A DNA stretch of 64,000 nucleotides from Exiguobacterium marinum DSM 16307 (lineage in GTDB: Bacteria > Bacillota > Bacilli > Exiguobacteriales > Exiguobacteriaceae). Positions within the stretch are counted from its first letter, which is position 1. Each line of letters starts with the position of its first letter. Shown piece after piece: positions 1-8,390 of the stretch. The translations under genes and the position numbers were made by a program. The DNA is taken from contig NZ_KK211189.1 of assembly GCF_000620845.1 (NCBI RefSeq), forward strand, positions 1,317,662 to 1,381,661, written 5' to 3'. The notes below the pieces were generated by a model. It had not been told where the DNA came from, searched no databases, and was given only the letters and a program-made list of their open reading frames with translations.

Positions 1-1038
1 AAGCACGGGTCCGACGATGAAACCTAATACACCGAATAGCTTCAAACCGACAAAAATTGAGATGAGTGCGGCCAGTGGGTTCAAGCCAATATGGGAGCCG
101 ACAATCTTCGGTTCAGCCAAGTTGCGTTGGACGATAACGACGATATACAACACAATCAACCCGATTGAAACAAACCAGTCCCCTGACACAGCGGCATAGG
201 CTGCCCATGGAATAAGCAACGTCCCGACCCCTAAATATGGTAACAGGTCAAAGAACCCTGCAAGTAGAGCGAAGGAAAGGGGGTTGTCGATACGAAGGAT
301 GAACATGCCGACAAGTACGATTCCGAACGTGATAGAAATAAGAGTGAATTGAGCTCGTACATAGCCAAAAAGGGCGGATTTAAGATTGATCATCACTTCC
401 TCAAATTCTTTAAAACCTTTACGTTTATTCAAACGATTAAGTGAATCGATATATGATGGCCAATCTTTTGTGATGAAGAACCAAGCGAGAACAATGACGA
501 CAACGAGTAGTAAGACGAGCGGGAGGGCAGCTAACATGCTCTGTAGGACACTTGCGACTCCTCGTGAGAGAACGCCGATCGCAGCAGCGAGTTGGACGCC
601 GAGTTCCGTGATTCCACCTTCTAAAGATGTCGTCTGCCCGGGGTTTAGCTGTTGATAGCTCTCGTACGCATCATTGACGAGCGGCGCTATTTTCTCATTG
701 AATACCCGTTGGATGAATTCGGTGAACGTCTCGATTTGTTCAGGGAGTCTCTCTGCAGCAATTGTTGCGTAGTGAATCAATTGAATGATAACAATGGTAA
801 TGATACCGACGACGATGCTGAGCACGATGACTAAGGAAATGAGTGTACCGAGTGCGCGTGGCATATTTGTTTTTCGTTCAAAAAAATTGACGAGCGGGAC
901 GGTCATCAAGGATAAGAGAAGGGCAAATACGAAAGGATACGTATATTCAAAAAGTATGTTCAATACCCAGGTGAACATAAATAAACCAATCACAACGAGT
1001 ACGAATCGAAGCAATTGCCAAAGTCTTGCCGATGACAT
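1..1038 (-). CDS. ytvI: AI-2E family permease, YtvI-like (3' end beyond window)
   Basis: Polytopic membrane protein of the AI-2E/PerM family, whose members export small solutes. Related YtvI in sporulating bacilli is a sporulation membrane protein, but no specific substrate can be read from sequence. Reading right to left, the protein opens MSSARLWQLL at an ATG at 1038, preceded by AAAGGGTGGG. It shows two N-terminal hydrophobic segments, a long amphipathic stretch (about residues 85-150), then a hydrophobic block with LLAGFFDLLPYLGVG and, near the window edge, GLKLFGVLGFIVGP, both typical of the C-terminal half of this family. About 346 codons are present; the family is normally near 350-370, so only the last few residues are missing. 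It is divergent from the MazG-like gene that follows. The exact subfamily is uncertain. Confidence 0.85.
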   Translation of the reverse strand, partial: MSSARLWQLLRFVLVVIGLFMFTWVLNILFEYTYPFVFALLLSLMTVPLVNFFERKTNMPRALGTLISLVIVLSIVVGIITIVIIQLIHYATIAAERLPEQIETFTEFIQRVFNEKIAPLVNDAYESYQQLNPGQTTSLEGGITELGVQLAAAIGVLSRGVASVLQSMLAALPLVLLLVVVIVLAWFFITKDWPSYIDSLNRLNKRKGFKEFEEVMINLKSALFGYVRAQFTLISITFGIVLVGMFILRIDNPLSFALLAGFFDLLPYLGVGTLLIPWAAYAAVSGDWFVSIGLIVLYIVVIVQRNLAEPKIVGSHIGLNPLAALISIFVGLKLFGVLGFIVGPVL

Positions 1039-1123
1039 ATAAAACCCACCCTTTCCGGACAACTGAATTGAGCATAGTATATCATGTAAGCGGTAAATAA
1101 AGCAGAAAGATAGGTGAATGAAC

Positions 1124-1900
1124 GTGAGAGAGGTTCAACAAAAAATTGATGAGATGATTCTTCATTTAGGTGGCTATTGGAGACCTTTATCCGGTCTGGC
1201 AAGATTGTTAGAAGAAGTGGGGGAAGTGGGAGGAGCATTGCGAAGAGGTGCGATGGATGAATTAAAAGAAGAGTTGCTCGATGTCCTTGTCATCTCGACG
1301 TGTCTGGCGAATCAATATGCGATTCAACTCCGACAACCGGAAGCGAACACTGAAGGAGAGACGCAAGAACAGCTTTATTTTCAAATCGTTGAAGAAGCGG
1401 GCGAAGTGGCTCGAATTTTGAACGCTTATGAAGGAGATAAGAAGCTGAAACCGAACCGGCATGGACAGTCGCTTCAACGCCATATCGAGCAATTGCAATG
1501 TGCCGTTTTATCAATCGGTACATTGAGTAACCTCCATTTGTTCGATTCACTGTTCGACCTGATCGAAGAAAAATCGAATCGTGACTTTGGTCGCTTCGAT
1601 CATACACCGGACCCCATCACGGAAGCATCCGTTCGTACTTATATGAGGCACCAATCAGGTCGCTACTGGGGTGGAATTCCGGTTCAATCATTTGAACGGT
1701 TCGACCGATATATAGAACGAGAACATCATATAGAGCGTTTCTATCGAATCGCTTCAATTGAAGGATTAGATGGATTTGTGATTCATCAAAAACGAGATGG
1801 ACTTATTCGAGTCGAGGATTTTCTTGTTACAGACGGGTTCATGATAACAGTAGAAGACTATGAATCGGAGCGGTTTTTAGTCATTCGGCCGATTCAATAA
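1124..1900 (+). CDS. Tandem MazG-like (nucleotide pyrophosphohydrolase fold) protein
   Basis: 258 residues with two MazG-type helical modules and a C-terminal domain of about 70 residues that I do not recognise. Module 1 (about residues 20-60) has a full metal-binding pattern: EEVGEV followed by EELLDVL. Module 2 (about residues 85-150) has EEAGEV, but the second acidic motif is replaced by HIEQLQ, so it has probably lost catalysis. Known MazG proteins hydrolyse NTPs or dNTPs to the monophosphate; this role is inferred here. An ATG at 1118 directly abuts the AGGTGA Shine-Dalgarno, so the GTG at 1124, spaced 7 nt from it, is the better start. The gene stands alone between divergent ytvI and the amidase gene. 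Confidence 0.7.
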   Translation: MREVQQKIDEMILHLGGYWRPLSGLARLLEEVGEVGGALRRGAMDELKEELLDVLVISTCLANQYAIQLRQPEANTEGETQEQLYFQIVEEAGEVARILNAYEGDKKLKPNRHGQSLQRHIEQLQCAVLSIGTLSNLHLFDSLFDLIEEKSNRDFGRFDHTPDPITEASVRTYMRHQSGRYWGGIPVQSFERFDRYIEREHHIERFYRIASIEGLDGFVIHQKRDGLIRVEDFLVTDGFMITVEDYESERFLVIRPIQ

Positions 1901-1960
1901 AAACATTTACCTTTTTATCAAAAACATTCATCTTTTTTTCAAATATTTACTTTTTTTAAA
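1901..1960. repeat. Three imperfect 20-21 bp A/T-rich direct repeats upstream of the amidase gene
   Basis: Units begin near 1901 (AAACATTTAC), 1922 (AAACATTCAT) and 1941 (AAATATTTAC), each followed by a run of T. The period is about two helical turns. They lie between the MazG-like stop codon and the amidase leader. They could be operator repeats or simply curved, T-rich terminator DNA. Confidence 0.5.
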
Positions 1961-2026
1961 AAAGCATTATGCTAATATGTAATTGTTGTTAGTAGGAAAT
2001 GCCGCAATGAGAAAGGAATATTTTGG

Positions 2027-3940
2027 ATGAAAATGAAACTATTGAAAGTTGCCCTCATCTTAACGGTTCTATTGTTCGGGATGCAACTTCCGTCTGTCGA
2101 AGCTGCTACTTACGATGGAGAAACGACTGTCAATTTGAACATTCGTACGAAACCTAGTCTAAGTGGAACGGTAGTGAAAACATTACCGAGAGGCACGAAA
2201 GTAGAGTATGGTACGTATAATCAATCTTGGCATAAAGTGTATGTAAACAATCGTACATATTACGCCTCGGCCCAGTACATTCGTAAACTTTCATCCACCT
2301 CAAATTCGTTGACGACCCAGTCGACAACGTCTACCGGTGTGACTACTGCGAACTTAAACATCCGCGTCACGTCCCATCGATCAGCGACGATTGTGACCAC
2401 GCTTAAGAAAGGGACGGAAGTGAAGTACGCTGTTCACAATTCGTCTTGGGCAAAGGTTTATTTAAATGGTAAGACGTACTATGCCGCAAAAGCCTATATC
2501 GCACCAAAGCTCACAGAGTCGAATGTCGAACGGGTGGACGGCTATACAAATCGTGATTTGAAGTTATTCTCTGAACGAAACCAGCGTTCGAAAGTGCAGA
2601 AAGTCCTTCCGAAAAACACGGCTGTCGTCTCGAGTAAATATAACTCGAGCTGGTCGATTGTCTATCTTGGAAATGAAACGTATTACACACCGACTTGGGG
2701 AATCACACCAGGCGAATTGGATACAGGTGTGGAGAAGAAAGACGGATATGCGAATCGTGATTTGAAATTATTCTCTGAACGAAACCAACGTTCGAAAGTT
2801 CAGAAAGTCCTTCCATTAAACACGGCTGTCGTCTCGAGCAAATATAATTCGAGCTGGTCGATCGTCTATCTTGGAAATGAAACATATTACACACCGACTG
2901 CTTGGATCTCTACATCGAAAACGCCAACGGAACCACCGACGTCAACGGAGCCGAATGACGGACTCACACAAGGGTATGCGAACCGAACGGTCAACTTGTT
3001 CGGAAAAACGCACCAGAGTTCACCTATCCAGCTCGTTCTTCCAAAGTATACGGCCGTCTCCTATAAGGCCTACAACTCGAGTTGGTCGACGGTTCATATC
3101 GGCTCGAAAGTATACTACACAGCGAGTTCGTGGTTGACGAAAGGGAAAGCCCCTGCAGCACCGGAAGCTGCACCGAAAGGGACGGTATACATCAACACAC
3201 CGGGCGATGTATTGAATGTGCGCTCGAAAGCAAGTCTTGATTCGAACGTGGTTGGTCAGCTCAAGCACACTACAGCTGTTTCTCACTATGGAACAGTGAA
3301 CGGGTTCCATAAAATCAAATATAACGGACAAGATGCCTATATTTCTTCAGCTTTCGTTATGACAACAAAACCAAGTACATCTACTGGGACTGTCATCATT
3401 CTCGATCCTGGACATGGTGGGAAAGACCCTGGAGCACTAAATGGTTCTTTGTATGAAAAAACGATTGTTCTTGATGTCACAAAGCGTGTCGAGGCATATC
3501 TTCGTTCGAAATACGATTACAATGTGCGACTCACACGCTCAACAGATGTCTATTTAACACTTGGTGAACGCGTAGCTGCAGCTAAATCATTACGCGGTGA
3601 CTTATTCGTCAGCATGCACGTCAACGCAGCGGGTTCTTCTGCCGCCAAAGGTTTAGAGACGTTCTATTCTTCACAGTCTGCGCATAGTTCTCGGAGTCGT
3701 GTACTTGCATCAAACATTCAAAGTAACTTGGCAAGTAAGATGAGCGGAATGTCTAACCGAGGGGTAAAGACGGCGAACTATTACGTGATTACGTATAATA
3801 CGATGCCATCTGCACTCGTCGAATTAGGATTCATCTCTTCGCCGACAGACTTAACTTACCTTCGCAGTAATACTTCTCGTCAGCGTATGGCAGAAGGTGT
3901 GGCTGAAGGAATTGCTAAATATGTTCAAACATACTATTGA
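2027..3940 (+). CDS. Secreted N-acetylmuramoyl-L-alanine amidase with six SH3b-type repeats
   Basis: Cell-wall hydrolase of 637 residues that cleaves the amide bond between N-acetylmuramic acid and the stem peptide. A signal peptide covers residues 1 to about 26 (basic MKMKLLK, hydrophobic core, cleavage near VEA). Six SH3-like wall-binding repeats follow at about residues 27-88, 103-162, 171-228, 239-296, 315-375 and 384-443. Repeats 3 and 4 are nearly identical. The C-terminal Amidase_3 domain (about 455-635) shows the zinc ligands and catalytic residues: H463 in DPGHGG, E477 in LYEKT, H531 in SMHVNA and E599 in VELGF. It resembles CwlC/LytC-type zinc amidases. The start is an ATG after GAAAGGAA. 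It is probably monocistronic, with a strong terminator behind it. Confidence 0.93.
   Translation: MKMKLLKVALILTVLLFGMQLPSVEAATYDGETTVNLNIRTKPSLSGTVVKTLPRGTKVEYGTYNQSWHKVYVNNRTYYASAQYIRKLSSTSNSLTTQSTTSTGVTTANLNIRVTSHRSATIVTTLKKGTEVKYAVHNSSWAKVYLNGKTYYAAKAYIAPKLTESNVERVDGYTNRDLKLFSERNQRSKVQKVLPKNTAVVSSKYNSSWSIVYLGNETYYTPTWGITPGELDTGVEKKDGYANRDLKLFSERNQRSKVQKVLPLNTAVVSSKYNSSWSIVYLGNETYYTPTAWISTSKTPTEPPTSTEPNDGLTQGYANRTVNLFGKTHQSSPIQLVLPKYTAVSYKAYNSSWSTVHIGSKVYYTASSWLTKGKAPAAPEAAPKGTVYINTPGDVLNVRSKASLDSNVVGQLKHTTAVSHYGTVNGFHKIKYNGQDAYISSAFVMTTKPSTSTGTVIILDPGHGGKDPGALNGSLYEKTIVLDVTKRVEAYLRSKYDYNVRLTRSTDVYLTLGERVAAAKSLRGDLFVSMHVNAAGSSAAKGLETFYSSQSAHSSRSRVLASNIQSNLASKMSGMSNRGVKTANYYVITYNTMPSALVELGFISSPTDLTYLRSNTSRQRMAEGVAEGIAKYVQTYY
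2537..2899 (+). repeat. Near-identical tandem 159-bp segments, period 204 bp, inside the amidase gene
   Basis: Positions 2537-2695 and 2741-2899 encode SH3b repeats 3 and 4 with mostly silent differences, and the 45-bp linkers differ more. This looks like a fairly recent in-frame duplication of one wall-binding module. Confidence 0.9.
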
Positions 3941-3947
3941 CTTAACG

Positions 3948-3977
3948 GCCTCAGACTTTAACGTCTGGGGCTTTTTT
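3948..3977 (+). terminator. Intrinsic terminator of the amidase gene
   Basis: Nine-base stem (GCCTCAGAC with GTCTGGGGC, one G-U pair), six-base loop, then a T run. Confidence 0.9.
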
Positions 3978-4012
3978 GTTCACGCTCGGATGTTGCACTA
4001 AATCATGACGTC

Positions 4013-4041
4013 AAAAAACCGAACCTTTGGAAGGTTCGGTT
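4013..4041 (-). terminator. Intrinsic terminator of the nrd operon
   Basis: Eleven-base perfect stem (AACCGAACCTT and its complement) with a 3-nt loop, followed on the minus strand by a T run. It lies just past the nrdF stop codon. Confidence 0.9.
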
Positions 4042-4047
4042 CGCTTT

Positions 4048-5088
4048 TTATAAATCATCAAATCCGTTCGCGTCTGTCACTTTCGCATAAGAACGTGACT
4101 TCTGTTCGAAGAAGTCAGATTTTGTCGCATTGAGCGAGTCGTCTGAATAGGCACGGATCCATGGCATGACATCTTCGTCAAATCCTTCATACAAGTCGTT
4201 TAGGCCGATGACGCGTAAGCGTTTGTTCGCCAAGTATTTGACGTAATCACGCATTTCACTGACGTCGAGTCCATCGAGGTCGCGGAGAACATATTCACAC
4301 CATTCGATCTCGAGGTCGACCGCTTCTGCCATCGTGTCGTATACGAATTGACTGAACTGTCCATCTGCATCAATCTTAGGATTTTCTGTCAATACGGCAC
4401 GTAAGAGCTGACTGATGAAGTATGAATGTTGCATCTCGTCACGTTGGATGTAACTGATCATCGTCGATGTACCGACCATCTTTTGGTGACGAGCGAGATT
4501 ATAGAAATAAGCGAAGCCTGAGTAGAAGTTGATTCCTTCTAGGATGACGGATGCGACGAGTGATTTCGCGAAGTTCTCTGCATTAGGCGTTTCACGGAAA
4601 TCTTCGTATAGGTCCAAAATAAATTGGTTTCGTTTCATGACCATTTCGTCATCTTTAGCGATGTCGAAGATGCGATTTTGTTCAGCTAGTGGCACGAGAC
4701 TTGATAAGACATAGCTATACGATTGGTTGTGTACGACTTCTTGTTGCGCAATGACCGCAAGCACTGCGTGAACCGAAGAGTCGGATGAGAACATCGAAGA
4801 CTCGAGGATATAACGTGTCTGGACCGAGTCGAGAATCGATAACAGTCCGATGATTCGTTTGAATGCATCCTGTTCACGTTCGGTCAGCTGCGACCATTGT
4901 TGCATGTCTTTCGACATCGAGATCTCATCGGGAATCCAAAAGTTGGATAGCAACTGTTTGTAAATCGTATAGAACTGAGGATACGCGATGTCGTTCCAGT
5001 TGACGATTGAGCTCGTTTCACCACCGATGATGGCAGTTGCCCGGTTAGGATGTTTGGGCGACAATAATTTGATTTTCTGAATCGACAT
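4048..5088 (-). CDS. nrdF: Ribonucleotide reductase beta (radical) subunit
   Basis: Small subunit of class I ribonucleoside-diphosphate reductase, 346 residues. It generates the radical used by the alpha subunit NrdE to make deoxyribonucleotides. All six expected metal ligands are visible in order: Asp in SILDSVQ, Glu and His in QQEVVH, Glu in VILEGINFYSG, and Glu and His in RDEMQH. A tyrosine four residues after the first His (HNQSY) is the likely radical site. It is therefore not one of the metal-free or Tyr-less variants. Its start (ATG after AAGGAG) overlaps the end of the flavodoxin gene by 44 bp, so the two are translationally coupled. An extended N-terminus makes it longer than the B. 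subtilis NrdF I recall. The choice between the symbols nrdF and nrdB depends on phylogeny. Confidence 0.93.
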   Translation of the reverse strand: MSIQKIKLLSPKHPNRATAIIGGETSSIVNWNDIAYPQFYTIYKQLLSNFWIPDEISMSKDMQQWSQLTEREQDAFKRIIGLLSILDSVQTRYILESSMFSSDSSVHAVLAVIAQQEVVHNQSYSYVLSSLVPLAEQNRIFDIAKDDEMVMKRNQFILDLYEDFRETPNAENFAKSLVASVILEGINFYSGFAYFYNLARHQKMVGTSTMISYIQRDEMQHSYFISQLLRAVLTENPKIDADGQFSQFVYDTMAEAVDLEIEWCEYVLRDLDGLDVSEMRDYVKYLANKRLRVIGLNDLYEGFDEDVMPWIRAYSDDSLNATKSDFFEQKSRSYAKVTDANGFDDL

Positions 5089-5551
5089 GGTGCATTACTC
5101 CTTCTTCTACATGGTGAGCCATTCGTTCTGCCCAATGTTGGACGTTGTATGGTTGGTTACGTGGTGACTGCTCGATTTTGAGTAGTTCACCGGCAAGCGG
5201 AATTCCGTATTTCGAAAGGTGGTACGCCATCTCATCGACCGCACGACAGAAGTGAACAAACATCTTGTCACCCGTTCCGAATACCGCTGCTTGCCGAATC
5301 GGCACATTTAATTCTTTCAACACGAGACGGAACGTGTCTTTCATTTCCTCTGGTAAGACGCCATCTGCCCATGTATAAGAACCAAAATAGACGAGATCGA
5401 ATGTAGCGAGGGACTGAGCTTCACGATAACCGACTCGATCGGCATCATAGCGGACGACCGAGTCGCCACGGTGATGATGTGTCGCTTCGATGAGCGTTGC
5501 CACTTCTTCCGTGTTTCCACTCATCGAGTGACAAATGATTGCGATGTTCAT
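5045..5551 (-). CDS. Flavodoxin-like protein in the nrdI position
   Basis: 168-residue flavodoxin fold: an N-terminal strand MNIAIICHS, then the FMN-phosphate loop (SMSGNTEE), a YFGSYTWADG segment at the second FMN loop and AVFGTGDKMF at the third. It sits between nrdE and nrdF, overlapping nrdF by 44 bp, so it very probably supplies electrons for cofactor assembly or repair of NrdF, as NrdI does in class Ib systems. It is longer than NrdI and more like an ordinary short-chain flavodoxin. A GTG start at 5563 is possible, but the ATG at 5551 has the better spacing (8 nt) from AAAGGTGG. Confidence 0.85.
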   Translation of the reverse strand: MNIAIICHSMSGNTEEVATLIEATHHHRGDSVVRYDADRVGYREAQSLATFDLVYFGSYTWADGVLPEEMKDTFRLVLKELNVPIRQAAVFGTGDKMFVHFCRAVDEMAYHLSKYGIPLAGELLKIEQSPRNQPYNVQHWAERMAHHVEEGVMHHVDSENQIIVAQTS

Positions 5552-5603
5552 ATGGTGGACCACCTTTCATAAAAACGGACTAACTTCGTGATAATGAGAC
5601 TAG

Positions 5604-7871
5604 TTATGAGGCACAAGACTCACATTCATCCACTTCAACGGTTGTTGAGCGCGTATAGTAAATCGATTTCATGCCGAGAGACCAGGCTTCGAGATGCATC
5701 GCGAGAAGTTCTGTCGCCTTTACATCGTTCTTGACGTACAAGTTAAAGCTGATGGCTTGGTCGATGTGGCGTTGACGCGATGCGTTCTGACGAATGCTCC
5801 ATAATTGATCGACTTCGAACGCTGATTTATAGAACCAGTTCGTCTCCGGCGTCAAATCCGGAACCGTGACGGGGATCTTATAATTTTTCTTTTCTTCCGA
5901 GTAGACTTTCTTATAAACCGGGTCAATCGATGCAGTACTACCGGCGATGATTGCAGTAGAGGAGTTCGGTGCGATGGCCATCATATAGGCGTTACGGACA
6001 CCGTTTTGATGAACCGCTTCTGCAAGCCCGTCCCAATCGAGGTCATCGTGTGAACGATAGTTCCGACGCTTGAAGTACTCACCCGTGTGCCACTCTGAAC
6101 CTTCAAAGACACCGAACGCACCTTTTTCCTTGGCAAGTTCCATCGATGCCTGAATCGTGAGATACGCAATTTTTTCATACAGCTTTTCTGCATATTGTAC
6201 GGCATCGACCGACTCCCAACGGATTCCTTCGAGTGCGAGTAAGTGATGCCAACCGAATGTACCAAGACCGACCGCACGGTATTTTTGGTTCGTGATCATC
6301 GCCTGTGGAACTTCGATCGTATTCAAGTCGATCACGTTATCGAGCATACGCATTTGAATTGGGATGAGACGTTCGAGGACGTCTGCTTTCACAGCCCGGG
6401 CGAGCGCGATTGAACTCAAGTTACAGACGACGAAATCACCAGGAGTCTTCGTGATGACGATTTTTCCGTCTTGCGTGTACTCCTCTTCAATCGTCGTAGC
6501 CGACATGTTTTGCGCGATTTCGGAACAGAGGTTTGAACTATAAATCATCCCTGCATGTTTGTTTGGGTTCGCGCGGTTCACGGCGTCGCGGAAGAACATG
6601 TACGGTGTGCCTGTCTCTAGCTGTGAACGCATATAACGTTTCACAAGGTCAATGGCAGGAACCGTCACGCGAGACAATTCTGGCGTATTGACGCATTCCA
6701 TATATTTCTCTGTGAAGCTCCCACCGTTCTCAGTTTCGTCGAAGTAGTCCTCGAGGCTGTAGCCCATTACCGTACGAATTTCATGTGGGTCGAACAAGTG
6801 CCAATCCCCACGTTCTTCGACGGTACGCATGAAGAGATCTGGTAAGCAGACACCAGTAAACAAGTCATGTGTCCGAAGGCGTTCGTCTCCGTTATTCAAT
6901 TTCGCATCGAGGAATTCGAAGATATCCTTATGCCAAATATCTAAATAGACGGCGATTGAGCCTTGGCGCATGCCGAGCTGGTCGACGGAGACAGCCGTGT
7001 TATTCAATTGTTTCATCCACGGAAGGGCACCGCTTGAGACGCCTTTGAATCCTTTAATGTCACTTCCACGTGAACGGATTTTCCCGAGATACACGCCGAT
7101 GCCGCCGCCCCCTTTCGAGAGTGTCGCCACGTCTGTATTTGAATCGTAAATCCCCCGAAGTGAGTCGTCGACCGTATCGATGAAGCAAGAGCTGAGCTGT
7201 CCGTATGATTTGCCGGCATTTGACAAGGTCGGTGTCGCTACCGTCATGTAAAGGTTTGAAAGAGCCCAGTACGCTTCTTCGACGAGTTTCAAACGAGTCG
7301 TCTCATCTTCCTTTTGCATAAGGGTCATCGCGATGACCATGAAGCGTTCCTGTGGAAGTTCATAAAGATTCTTCACGTGGTCGCGTCCGAGGTAGCGGTC
7401 CGACAACGTTCGGAGTCCGATATATGTGAAGAGACGGTCACGGGATGGATCGATTAACGATTCAAGATGATCCATATCTTCTTTAGAGTACGTATTTAAA
7501 AGTGCTGGAGTAAAGATGCGTTTTGACGTCAACGTCTCGACTAAGTGATAGAAGTTGCCATAGCGCATTGAAGCCTCGTAGCCTCGGTTGCGTGCCGCTT
7601 CGAGATAGAGACGGTTCAAATACATCTCTGTCGCAACGAACGTCCAGTCAGGTTCTTCGGCTTTCAACATGTCGAGCGCATGCATCGTCAATAAGTCATA
7701 CACTACATCTTGTGTCAGCGTCTTCGTTTCGAGCGCCCGAATCGCCCGTTCTTCATAGCGCTCCACACTTAATTGAGGATACCGCGTCTGGATAGATTGA
7801 ATAAGAGAGGCGACGTCAGCGAGCGTTGGGGCCGCCGGTAGCATCGTCTCGTGATGGATAGGGGATGTCAA
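5604..7871 (-). CDS. nrdE: Ribonucleotide reductase alpha (catalytic) subunit
   Basis: Large subunit of class I ribonucleotide reductase, 755 residues. It reduces ribonucleoside diphosphates through a thiyl radical. Visible family motifs include the cysteine in SSCFID, the active-site NLCSEI segment, APNSSTAII, and a C-terminal redox pair in CESCAS that passes electrons from thioredoxin-type donors. The N-terminus lacks a clear ATP-cone, as in NrdE-type enzymes. Translation starts at a TTG (7871), nine bases after AAAGGAG. First gene of the minus-strand operon nrdE-flavodoxin-nrdF. No separate nrdI or glutaredoxin gene is present nearby. Confidence 0.94.
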   Translation of the reverse strand: MTSPIHHETMLPAAPTLADVASLIQSIQTRYPQLSVERYEERAIRALETKTLTQDVVYDLLTMHALDMLKAEEPDWTFVATEMYLNRLYLEAARNRGYEASMRYGNFYHLVETLTSKRIFTPALLNTYSKEDMDHLESLIDPSRDRLFTYIGLRTLSDRYLGRDHVKNLYELPQERFMVIAMTLMQKEDETTRLKLVEEAYWALSNLYMTVATPTLSNAGKSYGQLSSCFIDTVDDSLRGIYDSNTDVATLSKGGGGIGVYLGKIRSRGSDIKGFKGVSSGALPWMKQLNNTAVSVDQLGMRQGSIAVYLDIWHKDIFEFLDAKLNNGDERLRTHDLFTGVCLPDLFMRTVEERGDWHLFDPHEIRTVMGYSLEDYFDETENGGSFTEKYMECVNTPELSRVTVPAIDLVKRYMRSQLETGTPYMFFRDAVNRANPNKHAGMIYSSNLCSEIAQNMSATTIEEEYTQDGKIVITKTPGDFVVCNLSSIALARAVKADVLERLIPIQMRMLDNVIDLNTIEVPQAMITNQKYRAVGLGTFGWHHLLALEGIRWESVDAVQYAEKLYEKIAYLTIQASMELAKEKGAFGVFEGSEWHTGEYFKRRNYRSHDDLDWDGLAEAVHQNGVRNAYMMAIAPNSSTAIIAGSTASIDPVYKKVYSEEKKNYKIPVTVPDLTPETNWFYKSAFEVDQLWSIRQNASRQRHIDQAISFNLYVKNDVKATELLAMHLEAWSLGMKSIYYTRSTTVEVDECESCAS

Positions 7872-7911
7872 AATCGATCACTCCTTTAATAAATGTAGAC
7901 GTTATGAAAGT

Positions 7912-7939
7912 ATAATAAGAACTTCCTAACCTGCCACAA
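7912..7939 (-). promoter_or_regulatory. Predicted nrdE promoter
   Basis: On the minus strand TTGTGG (7939-7934) and TATTAT (7917-7912) are separated by 16 bp, ending about 40 bp before the nrdE start. The -35 element lies within one half of the CACAATATTGTG palindrome. Confidence 0.5.
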
Positions 7940-7983
7940 TATTGTGTTAACGACCAAAATACCTGTTAACTATATATTGACAC
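7934..7983. promoter_or_regulatory. Candidate NrdR operator pair at the nrdE promoter
   Basis: A CACAATATTGTG palindrome (centre 7940) overlaps the -35 element. A second box, read as CAATATATAG on the minus strand, is centred at 7974. The remembered NrdR consensus is acaCwAtATaTwgtgT. The second box matches the core fully but its flanks poorly; the first is two bases short in the middle. Tandem boxes about three helical turns apart at an nrd promoter are typical for NrdR. Confidence 0.5.
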
Positions 7984-8210
7984 TTTTATCTCTTTTTAAT
8001 CATAAAACATCTATATTTAGTTTTGCAATGCTTGACATTCTTGGATGTATCGACCGACCTTTTGCTTTTGCTCAAAAAGGGCTTCATGAGCCGATTTGAG
8101 ACAGAGAACTGAGATGAAAAAAATTTATGTAATATGATTGCTTGTTTTTTCACAAAAAAACGAATCCGATTTCATCATCATCGCTACATTGAACATTACG
8201 TCACTTTCGG

Positions 8211-8279
8211 ACAGAATAGATAGTGTTTGACGTTTTGTTTAAACAATTATCCCTATTCGTTCCATACTAGATATAGTGT
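8211..8279. promoter_or_regulatory. Two further NrdR-box-like sequences, distal
   Basis: ACAGAATAGATAGTGT (8211-8226) and, on the minus strand, ACACTATATCTAGTAT (8279-8264) each match 14 of 16 positions of the remembered NrdR consensus, better than the two boxes at the promoter. Their centres are 53 bp apart, close to five helical turns. They lie about 300-350 bp upstream of the proximal nrdE promoter. Confidence 0.4.
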
Positions 8280-8390
8280 TGTGTCAAAGTGAGACAGAGG
8301 AATCCATTTGTCAAGGCTGGTATCCTAATGAAAAGTAAGGTAGATTGATGAGGTAGGACATTGACTTCAACGAAAAGAAGGGTTTAACAA

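Larger units (their letters stand above)
7872..8390. other. Divergent control region between nrdE and the yugE-like gene (519 bp)
   Basis: No convincing ORF. It holds the nrdE promoter, two NrdR-like palindromes close to it and two more near the right end. A short inverted repeat at 8080-8093 (GGGCT/GAGCC) is followed on the minus strand by T's. The promoter of the rightward operon was not located with confidence. Confidence 0.6.

Noticed and set aside
4884-5135. Frames on the minus strand overlapping the nrdF start region
   Set aside because: They are alternative-frame shadows of nrdF and the flavodoxin, with no ribosome site and no family pattern.
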